A DNA stretch of 64,000 nt from positions 620,001-684,000 of the forward strand of contig NZ_CP019701.2 of NCBI RefSeq assembly GCF_002005205.3, read 5' to 3'. The notes under the pieces are model-generated. The model saw nothing but the letters and a program-made list of their open reading frames with translations. It was not told the DNA's origin and ran no database searches. This stretch comes from Rhizobium rhizogenes. Lineage in GTDB: Bacteria > Pseudomonadota > Alphaproteobacteria > Rhizobiales > Rhizobiaceae. Positions 1-7,323 of the stretch are shown one piece after another (position 1 is the stretch's first letter; the number at the start of each line of letters is the position of its first letter). A program made the position numbers and the translations under genes.

Positions 1-982
1 CGATCCAGCTGGAAAGATAGGAATATTGCACGGCGACGCTCGCAACATTGCCGTCATGCAGATATTCGACCGTGTCAAGCGCTTCGGGATCGATCCAGCC
101 AGTGCCGGTCGGGATGACGACCAGCAGAACCTTGCGTTCGAAACCGCCGACCCGCTTCAGTTCGTCCAGCGCCAGTTTGGCTCTTGCTTCGGGTGTCGCT
201 GCTGAATTCAGGCCGGCATAGACCCGGAGCGGTTCGCTGGCCGGACGGTGGGTGAAGGCGGTGATTTCCTGCGCTTCAGGCCCGCCTGCCACGAATTCCC
301 GTCCGCGGCGGCCAAGCGATTCCCATGTCATGAGCGAAGCGCTGCTGCCGGTCTTCAGTGGATCGGAGGGGCGCGGCACGTCAGGCTCGATCAGCGCATC
401 CACCTGTTTCAGCGAGGAATCGGCAAATTTCAGGCCGATATCGAAGATCAGGCCATTGAGCAGCATCCATGACAGCACGATGGCAGCGGCAATGCCGAGA
501 ACATTGGCGAGCCGGCGCGGCAGGAAATGCCGGCTGCGCGCGGCAAAGAACCGGCGGATAAGCTGGAAGAGCCGGCCGGCGCCGATGAGCACTGCGGCGA
601 CCAGCACCGCGATGCCGCCGGTCTTGGTCGGATGGGCGCTTGGCAGCGGATCGAGTTCCATCAGCACGCGGATGGAATTCTGCCAGTCCTTCGCCTGCCA
701 CAAAAACGCAATGGCCGTGATGGCGGCAGCAAGCGCGATGAGAAAACGAACGCCGCGGACATTGTGGCGCGAGGGTTCGGGCAGTTCCAGATAGGCCCAG
801 ACGGCGTGCAGGGCGACACCGATCAGATAACCGATGGCAAAGGAAAACCCGCACAGAACCCCCTGCATCAGCCATGTGCGTGGCAGAAGCGAGGGGGTGA
901 GCGAAGCGCAGAACAGGACCGTGCCGAAGACGATGCCGGTTGCCGAAAGACCCGCAAACAACCGCCCAACCCATTGTTTCAC
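1..982 (-). CDS. Membrane alpha/beta-hydrolase family protein (Abhydrolase_9-like), partial
   Basis: The gene reads leftward off the window edge, so only the first ~327 codons are visible. The N-terminal ~200 residues hold several hydrophobic segments and begin with the family hallmark SLTPSLLPR. A soluble part follows with IPTGTGWIDPEALDTVEYL, typical of the C-terminal hydrolase domain. Membrane-plus-hydrolase proteins of this build are common in rhizobia and actinobacteria; their substrate is unknown, and the catalytic Ser/His part is largely outside the window. I chose GTG at 982, preceded by AGAAGGGG; TTG at 985 is equally possible. It is transcribed away from the GTA-like cluster and is not part of it. 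Confidence 0.8.
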   Translation of the reverse strand, partial: MKQWVGRLFAGLSATGIVFGTVLFCASLTPSLLPRTWLMQGVLCGFSFAIGYLIGVALHAVWAYLELPEPSRHNVRGVRFLIALAAAITAIAFLWQAKDWQNSIRVLMELDPLPSAHPTKTGGIAVLVAAVLIGAGRLFQLIRRFFAARSRHFLPRRLANVLGIAAAIVLSWMLLNGLIFDIGLKFADSSLKQVDALIEPDVPRPSDPLKTGSSASLMTWESLGRRGREFVAGGPEAQEITAFTHRPASEPLRVYAGLNSAATPEARAKLALDELKRVGGFERKVLLVVIPTGTGWIDPEALDTVEYLHDGNVASVAVQYSYLSSWI

Positions 983-1212
983 CAACTTGACTTGCCCCTT
1001 CTGCTCACTGCCTGACGCGGAGTGTAATATGCGGCGGGCGAGGGTGCAAATCCTGTTGGCAGGATAAAAATCACCAAAATAGGAAAATAATCCTTTACAC
1101 CGTGACGGTGGTTTGGTAGTGTTTGGCTACAGTCGGAGATTTGCGGCTGACGGCAGAGGCCGGTTCGAAGGGTTGCCTTCGGGTTTGATTGCAAACGTCC
1201 GGCAATTCTCGA

Positions 1213-1290
1213 TGTCATCCTCGCCCTTGAGGCGAGGATCCATAACCGCCGAAGACGTGGATCCTCGGGTCAAGCCCGAGGACGACGACG
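1213..1290. repeat. Paired-hairpin intergenic repeat, loop-conserved superfamily, stem type ATCCTCG (copy 1)
   Basis: Two 23-bp hairpins flank a 21-bp centre. The left one has stem 1217-1225/1231-1239 (ATCCTCGCC/GGCGAGGAT) and loop CTTGA. The right one has stem 1261-1269/1275-1283 (ATCCTCGGG/CCCGAGGAC) and loop TCAAG. The loops are complementary, so the element can also fold as one long inverted repeat. It lies in the ~400-bp gap between the divergent hydrolase gene and the first GTA-like gene. The rest of that gap (983-1212, 1291-1390) shows no gene and presumably holds both promoters. Confidence 0.8.
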
Positions 1291-1390
1291 GAGCTTGAGG
1301 CTTGCCTGCAATTTGAACCCGTTCCGTGTGGCATTTCCACCAGCCGGTGCGTCCTATCGCATTCACATTATTTTCTCTCAGGCCGACCCC

Positions 1391-1918
1391 ATGACGAATT
1401 CTGACACTTGCGACCCGGCGCTCTACAGCGCGTGGCCAGAGCGGCCTGCCTATGTCGGTGACGACATGCCGGATACCGCGCCTGAGACAAAGTCGCGGGC
1501 CGACAAGCTGGCTGCCGAGGATGCGGCGCGTAACGGCCAGCTAAGGCAGATGCTGAACGAGATGACGGAAGAGATGCGGGATCAGTTCCACCTGTACCGC
1601 ACCCTGCGGCAGGAGAGCGAGGCGGCCCTGTTGGGGGCTGCGGATGATGCTCCCGGCAAACAGGCGCGTGCCGATGTGAAGGCTGCGACGGATCAGCTTT
1701 CGCTGATCGTGCGCACGCTGGAGCGCATCGACGCCCTGCAACGGGTGCTGGTGGAAGAGAGGGAAGCGCTTGCCGCTGAGGACGAAACCGGTGCCGAGGA
1801 TTACGAGGCCGCAGTGGCGCATTTCCTGAGGCGCATCGACGAACTGGCCGACCAGAAATGCCGCGCCAAGCTGGAGGCGACGCTGACACCGGTTGCATCC
1901 GGGGAACCTGATGCATGA
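1391..1918 (+). CDS. Probable GTA small-terminase-position protein (g1-like)
   Basis: A 175-aa acidic, mostly helical protein directly upstream of the large terminase. Residues ~35-165 are rich in Glu, Ala, Leu and Arg with heptad-like spacing, as expected for a helical oligomerising protein; no enzymatic motif is visible. In the R. capsulatus GTA the gene in this slot (g1) encodes the small terminase subunit, so role is inferred from position, not from sequence similarity I can demonstrate. The start is ATG at 1391. Upstream in-frame starts exist from 1295 but would run through the promoter region. Its stop overlaps the terminase start (ATGA, 1915-1918), so the two are translationally coupled. 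Confidence 0.7.
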   Translation: MTNSDTCDPALYSAWPERPAYVGDDMPDTAPETKSRADKLAAEDAARNGQLRQMLNEMTEEMRDQFHLYRTLRQESEAALLGAADDAPGKQARADVKAATDQLSLIVRTLERIDALQRVLVEEREALAAEDETGAEDYEAAVAHFLRRIDELADQKCRAKLEATLTPVASGEPDA

Positions 1919-3174
1919 CGGAGCTTTCGCCCGACCCTCATATCAAGGATCAGGTCTTTGCCCTTTCGCGCGACTGGCGTTTCCTTGGCAACCTGCCGCA
2001 GCAGCCGCCTGAGGGCGACTGGCGGACATGGCTTTTGATCGGCGGGCGCGGTTCCGGCAAGACCCGCGCCGGTGCCGAGTGGGTGCACGGCATTGCTTCC
2101 GCCGGCAAACAATCGGATTTGCGCATCGCGCTCATTGCGGAAACGCTGGGTGACGCCCGCGAAGTGATGATCGACGGCATTTCCGGCATCTGCCGCATCG
2201 CCCGCCGTCGCCGCCCGGCTTTCGAGGTCACGCGCCGCCGGCTCCTCTGGCCGAATGGCGCGATGGCGCAGGTGTTTTCCTCGGAAGACCCCGAAAGCCT
2301 GCGCGGCCCGCAATTCCACATGGCCTGGGCGGATGAGTTGGGAAAATGGAAATATCCGCAGGAAACCTGGGACATGCTGCAATTCGGCCTGCGACTGGGC
2401 GAGGCACCGCGGCAACTGGTAACCACGACGCCGCGGCCCATTCCGCTGTTGAAGGCGTTGCTGGCCGATCCTTCGACCCGGGTTGCGCGAATGCCGACCG
2501 CCATGAATGCGCAGAACCTGTCGCCCGGTTTCCTGAAGGCCATGCATGAGCGTTATGGCGGCACGCGGCTGGGGCGTCAGGAAATCGGCGGCGAGCTGAT
2601 CGACGAGCGCGAGGGCGCCTTGTGGAAACGCGCCGATCTCGAAACAATTGTCGAGGTGACGCATGAGCCGCTCTCGCGGATCGTGGTGGCGGTCGATCCG
2701 CCTGCCGGTGCCGGTGAAAATTCCTGCTGCGGCATCGTGGTTGCGGGGCTTGGCATGTCGGGCAAACTCGCTGTGCTTGCGGATTGTTCGGTGGAAGGCG
2801 AGACGCCAGCCGGCTGGGCCCGCGCCGTGGTCGCCGCCTTCCGCCGCCACGCGGCTGACCGGGTGGTGGCCGAGGTCAATCAGGGTGGCGAGATGGTGCG
2901 GGCGATGCTGCAAAGCGTGGACGCCAACCTGCCGCTCACTCTGGTGCGGGCCAGCCGTGGCAAGTTCACCCGCGCCGAGCCGGTCGCCGCACTTTACGAG
3001 CAGGGCAGGGTGCGTCACGCCGCGCGGTTTGAGAAGCTCGAAGACCAGATGACGGATTTCGGGCCGGATGGCCTGTCATCCGGTCGTTCGCCCGACCGGC
3101 TGGATGCACTTGTCTGGGCGATAACGGCGCTGACGACGATGGTGGTGAATGAGCCGAGGGTGCGGGGGATGTGA
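1915..3174 (+). CDS. Large terminase subunit (GTA g2-like DNA packaging motor)
   Basis: A 419-aa ATPase-nuclease that would pump DNA into the prohead and cut it. Walker A is GGRGSGKT (residues 43-50), Walker B is MAWADE (D140, E141), and TTTPRP (170-175) matches the coupling motif. The C-terminal RNase H-like nuclease is shown by AVDPP (D261), VVAEVNQGG (E320) and SPDRLDALVWA (D394/D397). All key residues are intact, so the packaging enzyme looks functional. It overlaps the preceding gene by 4 bp. In GTAs this enzyme packages host DNA by headful cutting. A dispersed repeat follows the stop codon. Confidence 0.95.
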   Translation: MTELSPDPHIKDQVFALSRDWRFLGNLPQQPPEGDWRTWLLIGGRGSGKTRAGAEWVHGIASAGKQSDLRIALIAETLGDAREVMIDGISGICRIARRRRPAFEVTRRRLLWPNGAMAQVFSSEDPESLRGPQFHMAWADELGKWKYPQETWDMLQFGLRLGEAPRQLVTTTPRPIPLLKALLADPSTRVARMPTAMNAQNLSPGFLKAMHERYGGTRLGRQEIGGELIDEREGALWKRADLETIVEVTHEPLSRIVVAVDPPAGAGENSCCGIVVAGLGMSGKLAVLADCSVEGETPAGWARAVVAAFRRHAADRVVAEVNQGGEMVRAMLQSVDANLPLTLVRASRGKFTRAEPVAALYEQGRVRHAARFEKLEDQMTDFGPDGLSSGRSPDRLDALVWAITALTTMVVNEPRVRGM

Positions 3175-3234
3175 GGCGATGTTGGCCCACGTTCCGGCGT
3201 CACGGGTATGATAGGCAAACGGGTGCGTCTTGCG

Positions 3235-3356
3235 TTCTTCTCCCCGAGGGGGAGAAGGTCGCGGCAGCGGGATGAGGGGGCTACGGTCAAGATATTCGGA
3301 GAGGTTACCCCCTCATCTGACCCTTTGGGCCATCTTCTCCCCGTCGGGGAGAAGAA
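3235..3356. repeat. TTCTCCCC/GGGGAGAAG paired-hairpin repeat, copy 1
   Basis: A CTTCTCCCC-GGGGAGAAG hairpin stands at each end (about 3238-3257 and 3334-3354). The interior carries GCGGCAGCGGGATGAGGGGG on the left and CCCCTCATCTGACCC on the right, which pair across the element. Three more copies occur in this window (8612-8732, 28930-29053, 63407-63530). This copy lies just after the terminase gene and before an oppositely oriented small gene. Confidence 0.85.
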
Positions 3357-3400
3357 ATTTTCAGCACCATATCCGCCCATGATCGGGCGTCGGACAGGTC

Positions 3401-3508
3401 TTACTTCTTCGGAGATTGCGCCGGTTTCGGCTGGGAGCCGGTTTCGCGCATCTGGCGCCACTCGTTTTCGAGACGGTCATAAACGGTCTGGGGGATTGTC
3501 GCTGTCAT
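3401..3508 (-). CDS. 35-aa small protein, unknown function
   Basis: An open frame encodes a 35-aa peptide that starts MTATIPQTVYDRLENEWRQM and ends in a basic, proline-rich tail (KPAQSPKK). It is preceded by a near-perfect ribosome binding site, AAGGAGG, nine bases before the ATG at 3508. The first 22 residues could form an amphipathic helix; there is no membrane segment. It is convergent with the terminase gene, from which a repeat separates it. I do not recognise a family. The strong RBS and sensible composition argue that it is real. A leader or regulatory peptide is possible but unproven. Confidence 0.55.
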   Translation of the reverse strand: MTATIPQTVYDRLENEWRQMRETGSQPKPAQSPKK

Positions 3509-3625
3509 GGTGGCATTCCTCCTTGAATGGTTAACGCTGCAGGATTGCGCGGTGAATGGAGTTAGCGCGCTAAGGTTCCGGAATTCAAGGAATTTTTTAC
3601 CCCAAAACCGCGGTCTGCGGATTAA

Positions 3626-3653
3626 AATCGATTAAGGTTTTTTCAAATCGATT
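3626..3653. promoter_or_regulatory. Tandem AATCGATT palindromes upstream of the endolysin gene
   Basis: The 8-bp palindrome AATCGATT occurs at 3626-3633 and 3646-3653, 20 bp apart, about two helical turns. Both sit in an AT-rich stretch (3585-3660) that stands out in this GC-rich window and lies 67-94 bp before the endolysin ATG. The arrangement suggests a dimeric regulator site or promoter region. The regulator is unknown. Confidence 0.35.
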
Positions 3654-3719
3654 TAGTCCTGACGGCCATCATGTGGAAAAACCGGGTGTCATATCGCCCA
3701 TCGTTTTCAGGAGCCGGCT

Positions 3720-4358
3720 ATGGCCTATGACGAGGCGCGATTCTTCGCGTCGGTGCGGGTTTCGATCTTTGGCGGCCGCCTGCGTGCCGCGCAACTTGCG
3801 GGGATGAAGACGATACTTGCCGGTTGTGCAAAGGCCACACCGCAAAGCGAAGCGCGCTGGCTGGCCTATATGCTGGCGACCAGCTTTCACGAAACGGCTG
3901 CCACCATGCAGCCGGTGCGCGAGACCCTGGCGGCAAGCGATGCGGAGGCGATTGCGCGGCTGGACCGTGCCTTTGCAGCCGGCCGCCTGCCGATGGTTCG
4001 CAAGCCTTACTGGCAACGGGACACGGACGGAAAAAGCTGGCTGGGGCGGGGCTTCGTGCAGCTGACACATCGCCGCAACTACGAGGCCATGTCGGTGCTG
4101 ACAGGCATCGACCTTGTGGAGCGGCCCGAGCGGGCCATGGAAACGGAGGTGGCAACAGCCATCCTGATCCACGGCATGATCGCCGGCAGCTTCACCGGCC
4201 GCCGGCTTGCCGATTTCTTCGGCGCGCAGCGGGAGGACTGGGAGGGTGCACGCGCCATCATCAATGGCAGCGACCGGGCGCGGCTTGTGGCTGGCCACGC
4301 ACGCGCATTTCATCGCGCCCTCGTCGCGGCGCGGATTGAACCGGGGCGGGCCAGATGA
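3720..4358 (+). CDS. Glycoside hydrolase family 19 endolysin/chitinase-like protein
   Basis: A 212-aa protein with the GH19 lysozyme/chitinase signature: catalytic Glu in ATSFHETA (E58), then VRE (E67), the substrate-cleft segment SWLGRGFVQLTHRRNY, and AIINGSDRA near the C terminus. Such proteins cut peptidoglycan glycan strands and serve as phage endolysins. There is no signal peptide, so export would need a holin or similar. The start at 3720 has AGGAG upstream. It sits between terminase and portal, inside the GTA-like cluster but outside the canonical gene order, and could be the lysis enzyme for particle release. The small membrane protein at 19547 is a candidate partner. Confidence 0.88.
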   Translation: MAYDEARFFASVRVSIFGGRLRAAQLAGMKTILAGCAKATPQSEARWLAYMLATSFHETAATMQPVRETLAASDAEAIARLDRAFAAGRLPMVRKPYWQRDTDGKSWLGRGFVQLTHRRNYEAMSVLTGIDLVERPERAMETEVATAILIHGMIAGSFTGRRLADFFGAQREDWEGARAIINGSDRARLVAGHARAFHRALVAARIEPGRAR

Positions 4359-4400
4359 TAACCCGTTACGCGCGCCCAGAAGGCCGCCTTCGAATTTTGC

Positions 4401-4724
4401 ATGACAGGTGACACCGTGATCCGCCATATCGTTTTTTTCACCGTTCCCGAGGAAAACCGCGACGCCGTGCGCAAGGGGCTTTCCGGCCTCACCGCGATCC
4501 CGCATGCGCTGACGCTGGAAATCGGCGAGAACGTGAAGAAGGACCAATGGGGCAACTCGGTCGATTTCATCGTTTACGGCGAGTTCGAAAACGAGGCGGC
4601 GCTGGCGGCCTACAAGGCAGACCCTGCCTATGATCTTTCGACCCGCACGGTGAAGCCGCTGCGCGAAACCCGCATTGCCGCTGATTTCAACAGCGACACG
4701 GCGGTGAAAGCGCCGATCCGGTAA
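4401..4724 (+). CDS. Dabb-family (stress-responsive A/B barrel) protein
   Basis: A protein of about 100 aa with the ferredoxin-like Dabb fold pattern: IRHIVFFTV at the N terminus, then KGLSGLTAIPHALTLEIG, VDFIVYGEFEN and ALAAYKADPAY. Dabb proteins are small dimers of mostly unknown or varied role. ATG at 4401 lacks a ribosome binding site. GTG at 4416 has AGGTGAC at a good distance and gives the family-typical V/MIRHIVFF start, so the true protein may be 102 aa. It lies downstream of the endolysin gene and before the portal gene. It is not a known GTA structural part and looks like a host passenger gene. Confidence 0.82.
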   Translation: MTGDTVIRHIVFFTVPEENRDAVRKGLSGLTAIPHALTLEIGENVKKDQWGNSVDFIVYGEFENEAALAAYKADPAYDLSTRTVKPLRETRIAADFNSDTAVKAPIR

Positions 4725-4825
4725 TATGCGCCTTCGCCTGCGAAAGTGGGAGGAACATTCGCACCTGGTCTGCTGGCAAGGTACGCAAACCTTTACTCCG
4801 TCGTAGGGCTTAGGCTCCCCCGAAT

Positions 4826-4944
4826 CCCTCATTCCTGTGCTTGTCACAGGAATCCAGCCGACGCGCGTCTGCGCGGCGGGAAGAGTCTTTTCAGCCCAAA
4901 GACCTGGGCTGGCTGGATCCCTGTGACAAGCACAGGGATGAGGG
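4826..4944. repeat. Paired-hairpin repeat, loop-conserved superfamily, stem type ATTCCTGTG
   Basis: Left hairpin stem 4831-4839/4845-4853 (ATTCCTGTG/CACAGGAAT) with loop CTTGT. Right hairpin stem 4917-4925/4931-4939 (ATCCCTGTG/CACAGGGAT) with loop ACAAG. The two arms differ at two positions, and in each hairpin the changes compensate so that pairing is kept. The centre (about 4860-4891) resembles, in reverse complement, the centre of the element at 59143-59255. It occupies the gap between the Dabb and portal genes. Confidence 0.82.
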
Positions 4945-4985
4945 CCTGGTGGGAGGCTGAGCCGGAATAAAACAAGGACAACTCC

Positions 4986-6152
4986 ATGCGATTTCCTTTT
5001 TCCCTGCCGTGGCTGCGTCCGGCGGATGGCAAAGCCGTGCCCGAAAGCAAAATGGCGGCGGGCGGCTTCATGTCGGTGGCAGCACAAGGCGGGCAGGCCT
5101 TCTGGTCCGGCCGGTCCTATGCCGCACTTGCGCGCGAAGGCTTCATGAAAAACCCGGTCGCCCACCGTGCCGCCCGCATGGTGGCGGAAGCGGCCGCATC
5201 GGTGAACTGGCTGCTTTATGATGGCGACGAAGAAATCGGCGATCATCCGTTGCTGGCGCTCTTGACGAAGCCGGGCGCGCATATGGGCGGGCCGGATTTT
5301 TTCGAGGCGCTTTATGGTCACCTGATGCTGGCTGGAAATGCCTATGTCGAACCTCTGATGATCGGCGGGCGTTTAAGGGAACTGCATCTGCTGCGGCCGG
5401 ATCGGGTAAGCATTGTCGAGGGGGCGGATGGCTGGCCGGTGGCTTATGACTACCGCGCCGAAGGGCGCGCGTCGCGCCGCATCGCCGCCGAGCGCGATGG
5501 GCTGGGGCTGCTGCATCTGAAACTTTTCCATCCGCTGGATGACCGGGCGGGTTTTGCGCCGCTGGCTTCCGCAGGTGCCGCGCTTGATCTGCACAACGCC
5601 GCGAGCCAGTGGAACAAGCGCCTGCTGGACAATTCCGCCCGGCCTTCGGGCGCGCTGGTCTATCAGCCGAAGGAAGGCGGCAATCTTTCCGCCGAGCAAT
5701 ATGAACGGCTGAAACGCGAGCTGGAGGAGGGGTATCAGGGCGCGATGAACGCCGGCCGCCCGCTGCTTCTGGAAGGCGGGCTGGACTGGAAGGCCATGGG
5801 CCTTTCGCCGCGCGACATGGATTTTCTGGAAGCCCGCAACGGAGCCGCTCGCGATATCGCGCTGGCGCTCGGCGTGCCGCCGATGCTGATCGGCATTCCC
5901 GGCGACAATACCTATGCCAATTACCAGGAGGCGAACCGTGCCTTTTATCGCCTCACCGTGCTGCCGCTCGTCAACCGCACGGCGGCAAGGTTGTGCGGCT
6001 GGCTCGCACCGGTCTTCGGCGCGGGGCTGCGTCTGGAGCCGGATCTCGACAGGATCGCCGGGCTCGCCGGCGAGCGGGATGCGCTGTGGAGCCGTATCGG
6101 CGCAGCCTCGTTTCTGAGCGATGAGGAAAAACGCGAAGCCGTCGGTTACTGA
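4986..6152 (+). CDS. Phage portal protein (HK97 family, GTA g3-like)
   Basis: A 388-aa protein forming the dodecameric portal through which DNA enters the capsid. Typical family segments are visible: NPVAHRAARMVAEAAASV near residue 55, GNAYVEPLMIGGRLRELHLLRPDRV near 120-145, and ARDIALALGVPPMLIGIPGDNTYANYQEANRAF near 285-320. The length is normal for the GTA/HK97 type. An AAGGACAACTCC stretch precedes the ATG. It is separated from the terminase by about 1.8 kb of inserted genes and repeats, whereas in most GTAs the two are close. Confidence 0.95.
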   Translation: MRFPFSLPWLRPADGKAVPESKMAAGGFMSVAAQGGQAFWSGRSYAALAREGFMKNPVAHRAARMVAEAAASVNWLLYDGDEEIGDHPLLALLTKPGAHMGGPDFFEALYGHLMLAGNAYVEPLMIGGRLRELHLLRPDRVSIVEGADGWPVAYDYRAEGRASRRIAAERDGLGLLHLKLFHPLDDRAGFAPLASAGAALDLHNAASQWNKRLLDNSARPSGALVYQPKEGGNLSAEQYERLKRELEEGYQGAMNAGRPLLLEGGLDWKAMGLSPRDMDFLEARNGAARDIALALGVPPMLIGIPGDNTYANYQEANRAFYRLTVLPLVNRTAARLCGWLAPVFGAGLRLEPDLDRIAGLAGERDALWSRIGAASFLSDEEKREAVGY

Positions 6153-6347
6153 GGGGGCTAACCGCGCTTTCACAGCCGTCTGTTTCTGCTGAACCATTTT
6201 CTGAAGTGGCGGATTCTCTTTGTGAGGCTTTCCGCCCAAGCTTCTCCGAAGACTCGTGAAATTACCCACCGCAGGCGCGCAAACGGCACCTGCAGGCGAC
6301 GCGGTGCGTTCGCCCGATTGCAACATCCTAAACCGGAATGATTACCC

Positions 6348-6668
6348 ATGTCTGAATTCGCCAATGAGGCCGGCATCTGGGCCGCCCGCATCACCGGCGC
6401 CGTCGCGGGTGCCGGCGTGTCGCTTGTTTATCTGCTGCCGAAAAGCAAACGTGAAGCGGCGAGCCGTTTCATCACCGGGGTGTCCTGCGGCATGATCTTC
6501 GGCGGGCCGATCGGCCTGTGGATCGTGCAGCAGCTCGACATTGCCGGTGCGCTTTCCGGCCGGGAAATCATGGTGGCGGGCTCCGCCGCCGCAAGCATGA
6601 TGGCCTGGTGGGGGCTGGGCGTGATGGTGCGCGTGGCCAGCCACTATGGCACACGCCCGCGCAGCTGA
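6348..6668 (+). CDS. Small membrane protein between portal and protease
   Basis: A 106-aa protein with about three hydrophobic segments (residues ~14-30 around AVAGAGVSLVYLLP, ~41-60 around FITGVSCGMIFGGPIGLWIV, and ~74-95 around MVAGSAAASMMAWWGLGVMV). It occupies the same slot as the small g3.5 gene in other GTAs. Function is unknown; an envelope or holin-like role is possible from the membrane topology only. The 195 bp before it contain no gene I can support. Confidence 0.75.
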   Translation: MSEFANEAGIWAARITGAVAGAGVSLVYLLPKSKREAASRFITGVSCGMIFGGPIGLWIVQQLDIAGALSGREIMVAGSAAASMMAWWGLGVMVRVASHYGTRPRS

Positions 6669-6714
6669 GCCCGCGCCGCAAGGCGGCTTCATTTTCACAT
6701 CGCAGGAGTTTCCC

Positions 6715-7287
6715 ATGCACGCCTATCGCGGGCCGCGTCCCGCCACGCGCAAATTCGCCAGTCTGGAACTGCGCGGCATCGCCGGCGACGGCACGTTTTC
6801 CGGTTATGCCAGCGTCTTCGGTGAGGTCGACCTCGGCCGTGACGTGATCGAGCGCGGCGCTTTCTGCCGTTCCATCGAGGAACGGGGAGCGGCCGGCATC
6901 CGCATGCTCTACCAGCACGATCCGGCCGAGCCGATCGGCGCCTGGCGCACCATCCGCGAGGACGAGCGCGGGCTTTATGTCGAGGGCGTTCTGGCGCCGG
7001 GTGTTGCCCGCTCTTGCGAGGTGCATTCGTTGATGAAGACCGGCGCGCTCGACGGGCTGTCGATCGGTTTCCGCACGGTTCGCTCAGGCAAGGCCGAACG
7101 TTCCGGTGTGCGGCGCATTCTGGAAGCCGATCTCTGGGAAATCTCGGTCGTGACCTTTCCGATGCTGCCTTCGGCGCGGGTGTCCGACGTCAAACATGCC
7201 CGCTTCTTCCGTGACCGCGAGACCGAACTGGCGCGCAGCATGCGCCGCGCCGCCCGCTCGCTGTTCGACACCACCTTCAAACGCTGA
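6715..7287 (+). CDS. Prohead protease (HK97 family U35, GTA g4-like)
   Basis: A 190-aa serine protease that trims the capsid protein during head maturation. Motifs are complete: SGYASVFGEVDLGRDVIERGAF at residues 29-50, catalytic His in YQHDP (H68), catalytic Ser in GLSIGF (S116) and WEISVVTFPM (a conserved C-terminal strand). The start at 6715 is preceded by CGCAGGAGTTTCCC. It lies directly before its expected substrate, the major capsid gene. Confidence 0.93.
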   Translation: MHAYRGPRPATRKFASLELRGIAGDGTFSGYASVFGEVDLGRDVIERGAFCRSIEERGAAGIRMLYQHDPAEPIGAWRTIREDERGLYVEGVLAPGVARSCEVHSLMKTGALDGLSIGFRTVRSGKAERSGVRRILEADLWEISVVTFPMLPSARVSDVKHARFFRDRETELARSMRRAARSLFDTTFKR

Positions 7288-7323
7288 CTTTCCGACACGT
7301 ATTTCCGAAACAAGGATGGCGAC

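Noticed and set aside
3622..3635. Possible CtrA site (TTAA-N6-TTAA)
   Set aside because: The canonical spacing is TTAA-N7-TTAA; here it is six, and the AATCGATT symmetry explains the sequence better.
3669..5321. 550-codon minus-strand frame across endolysin, Dabb gene and repeat
   Set aside because: Runs through two supported plus-strand genes and a repeat; no recognisable domain.
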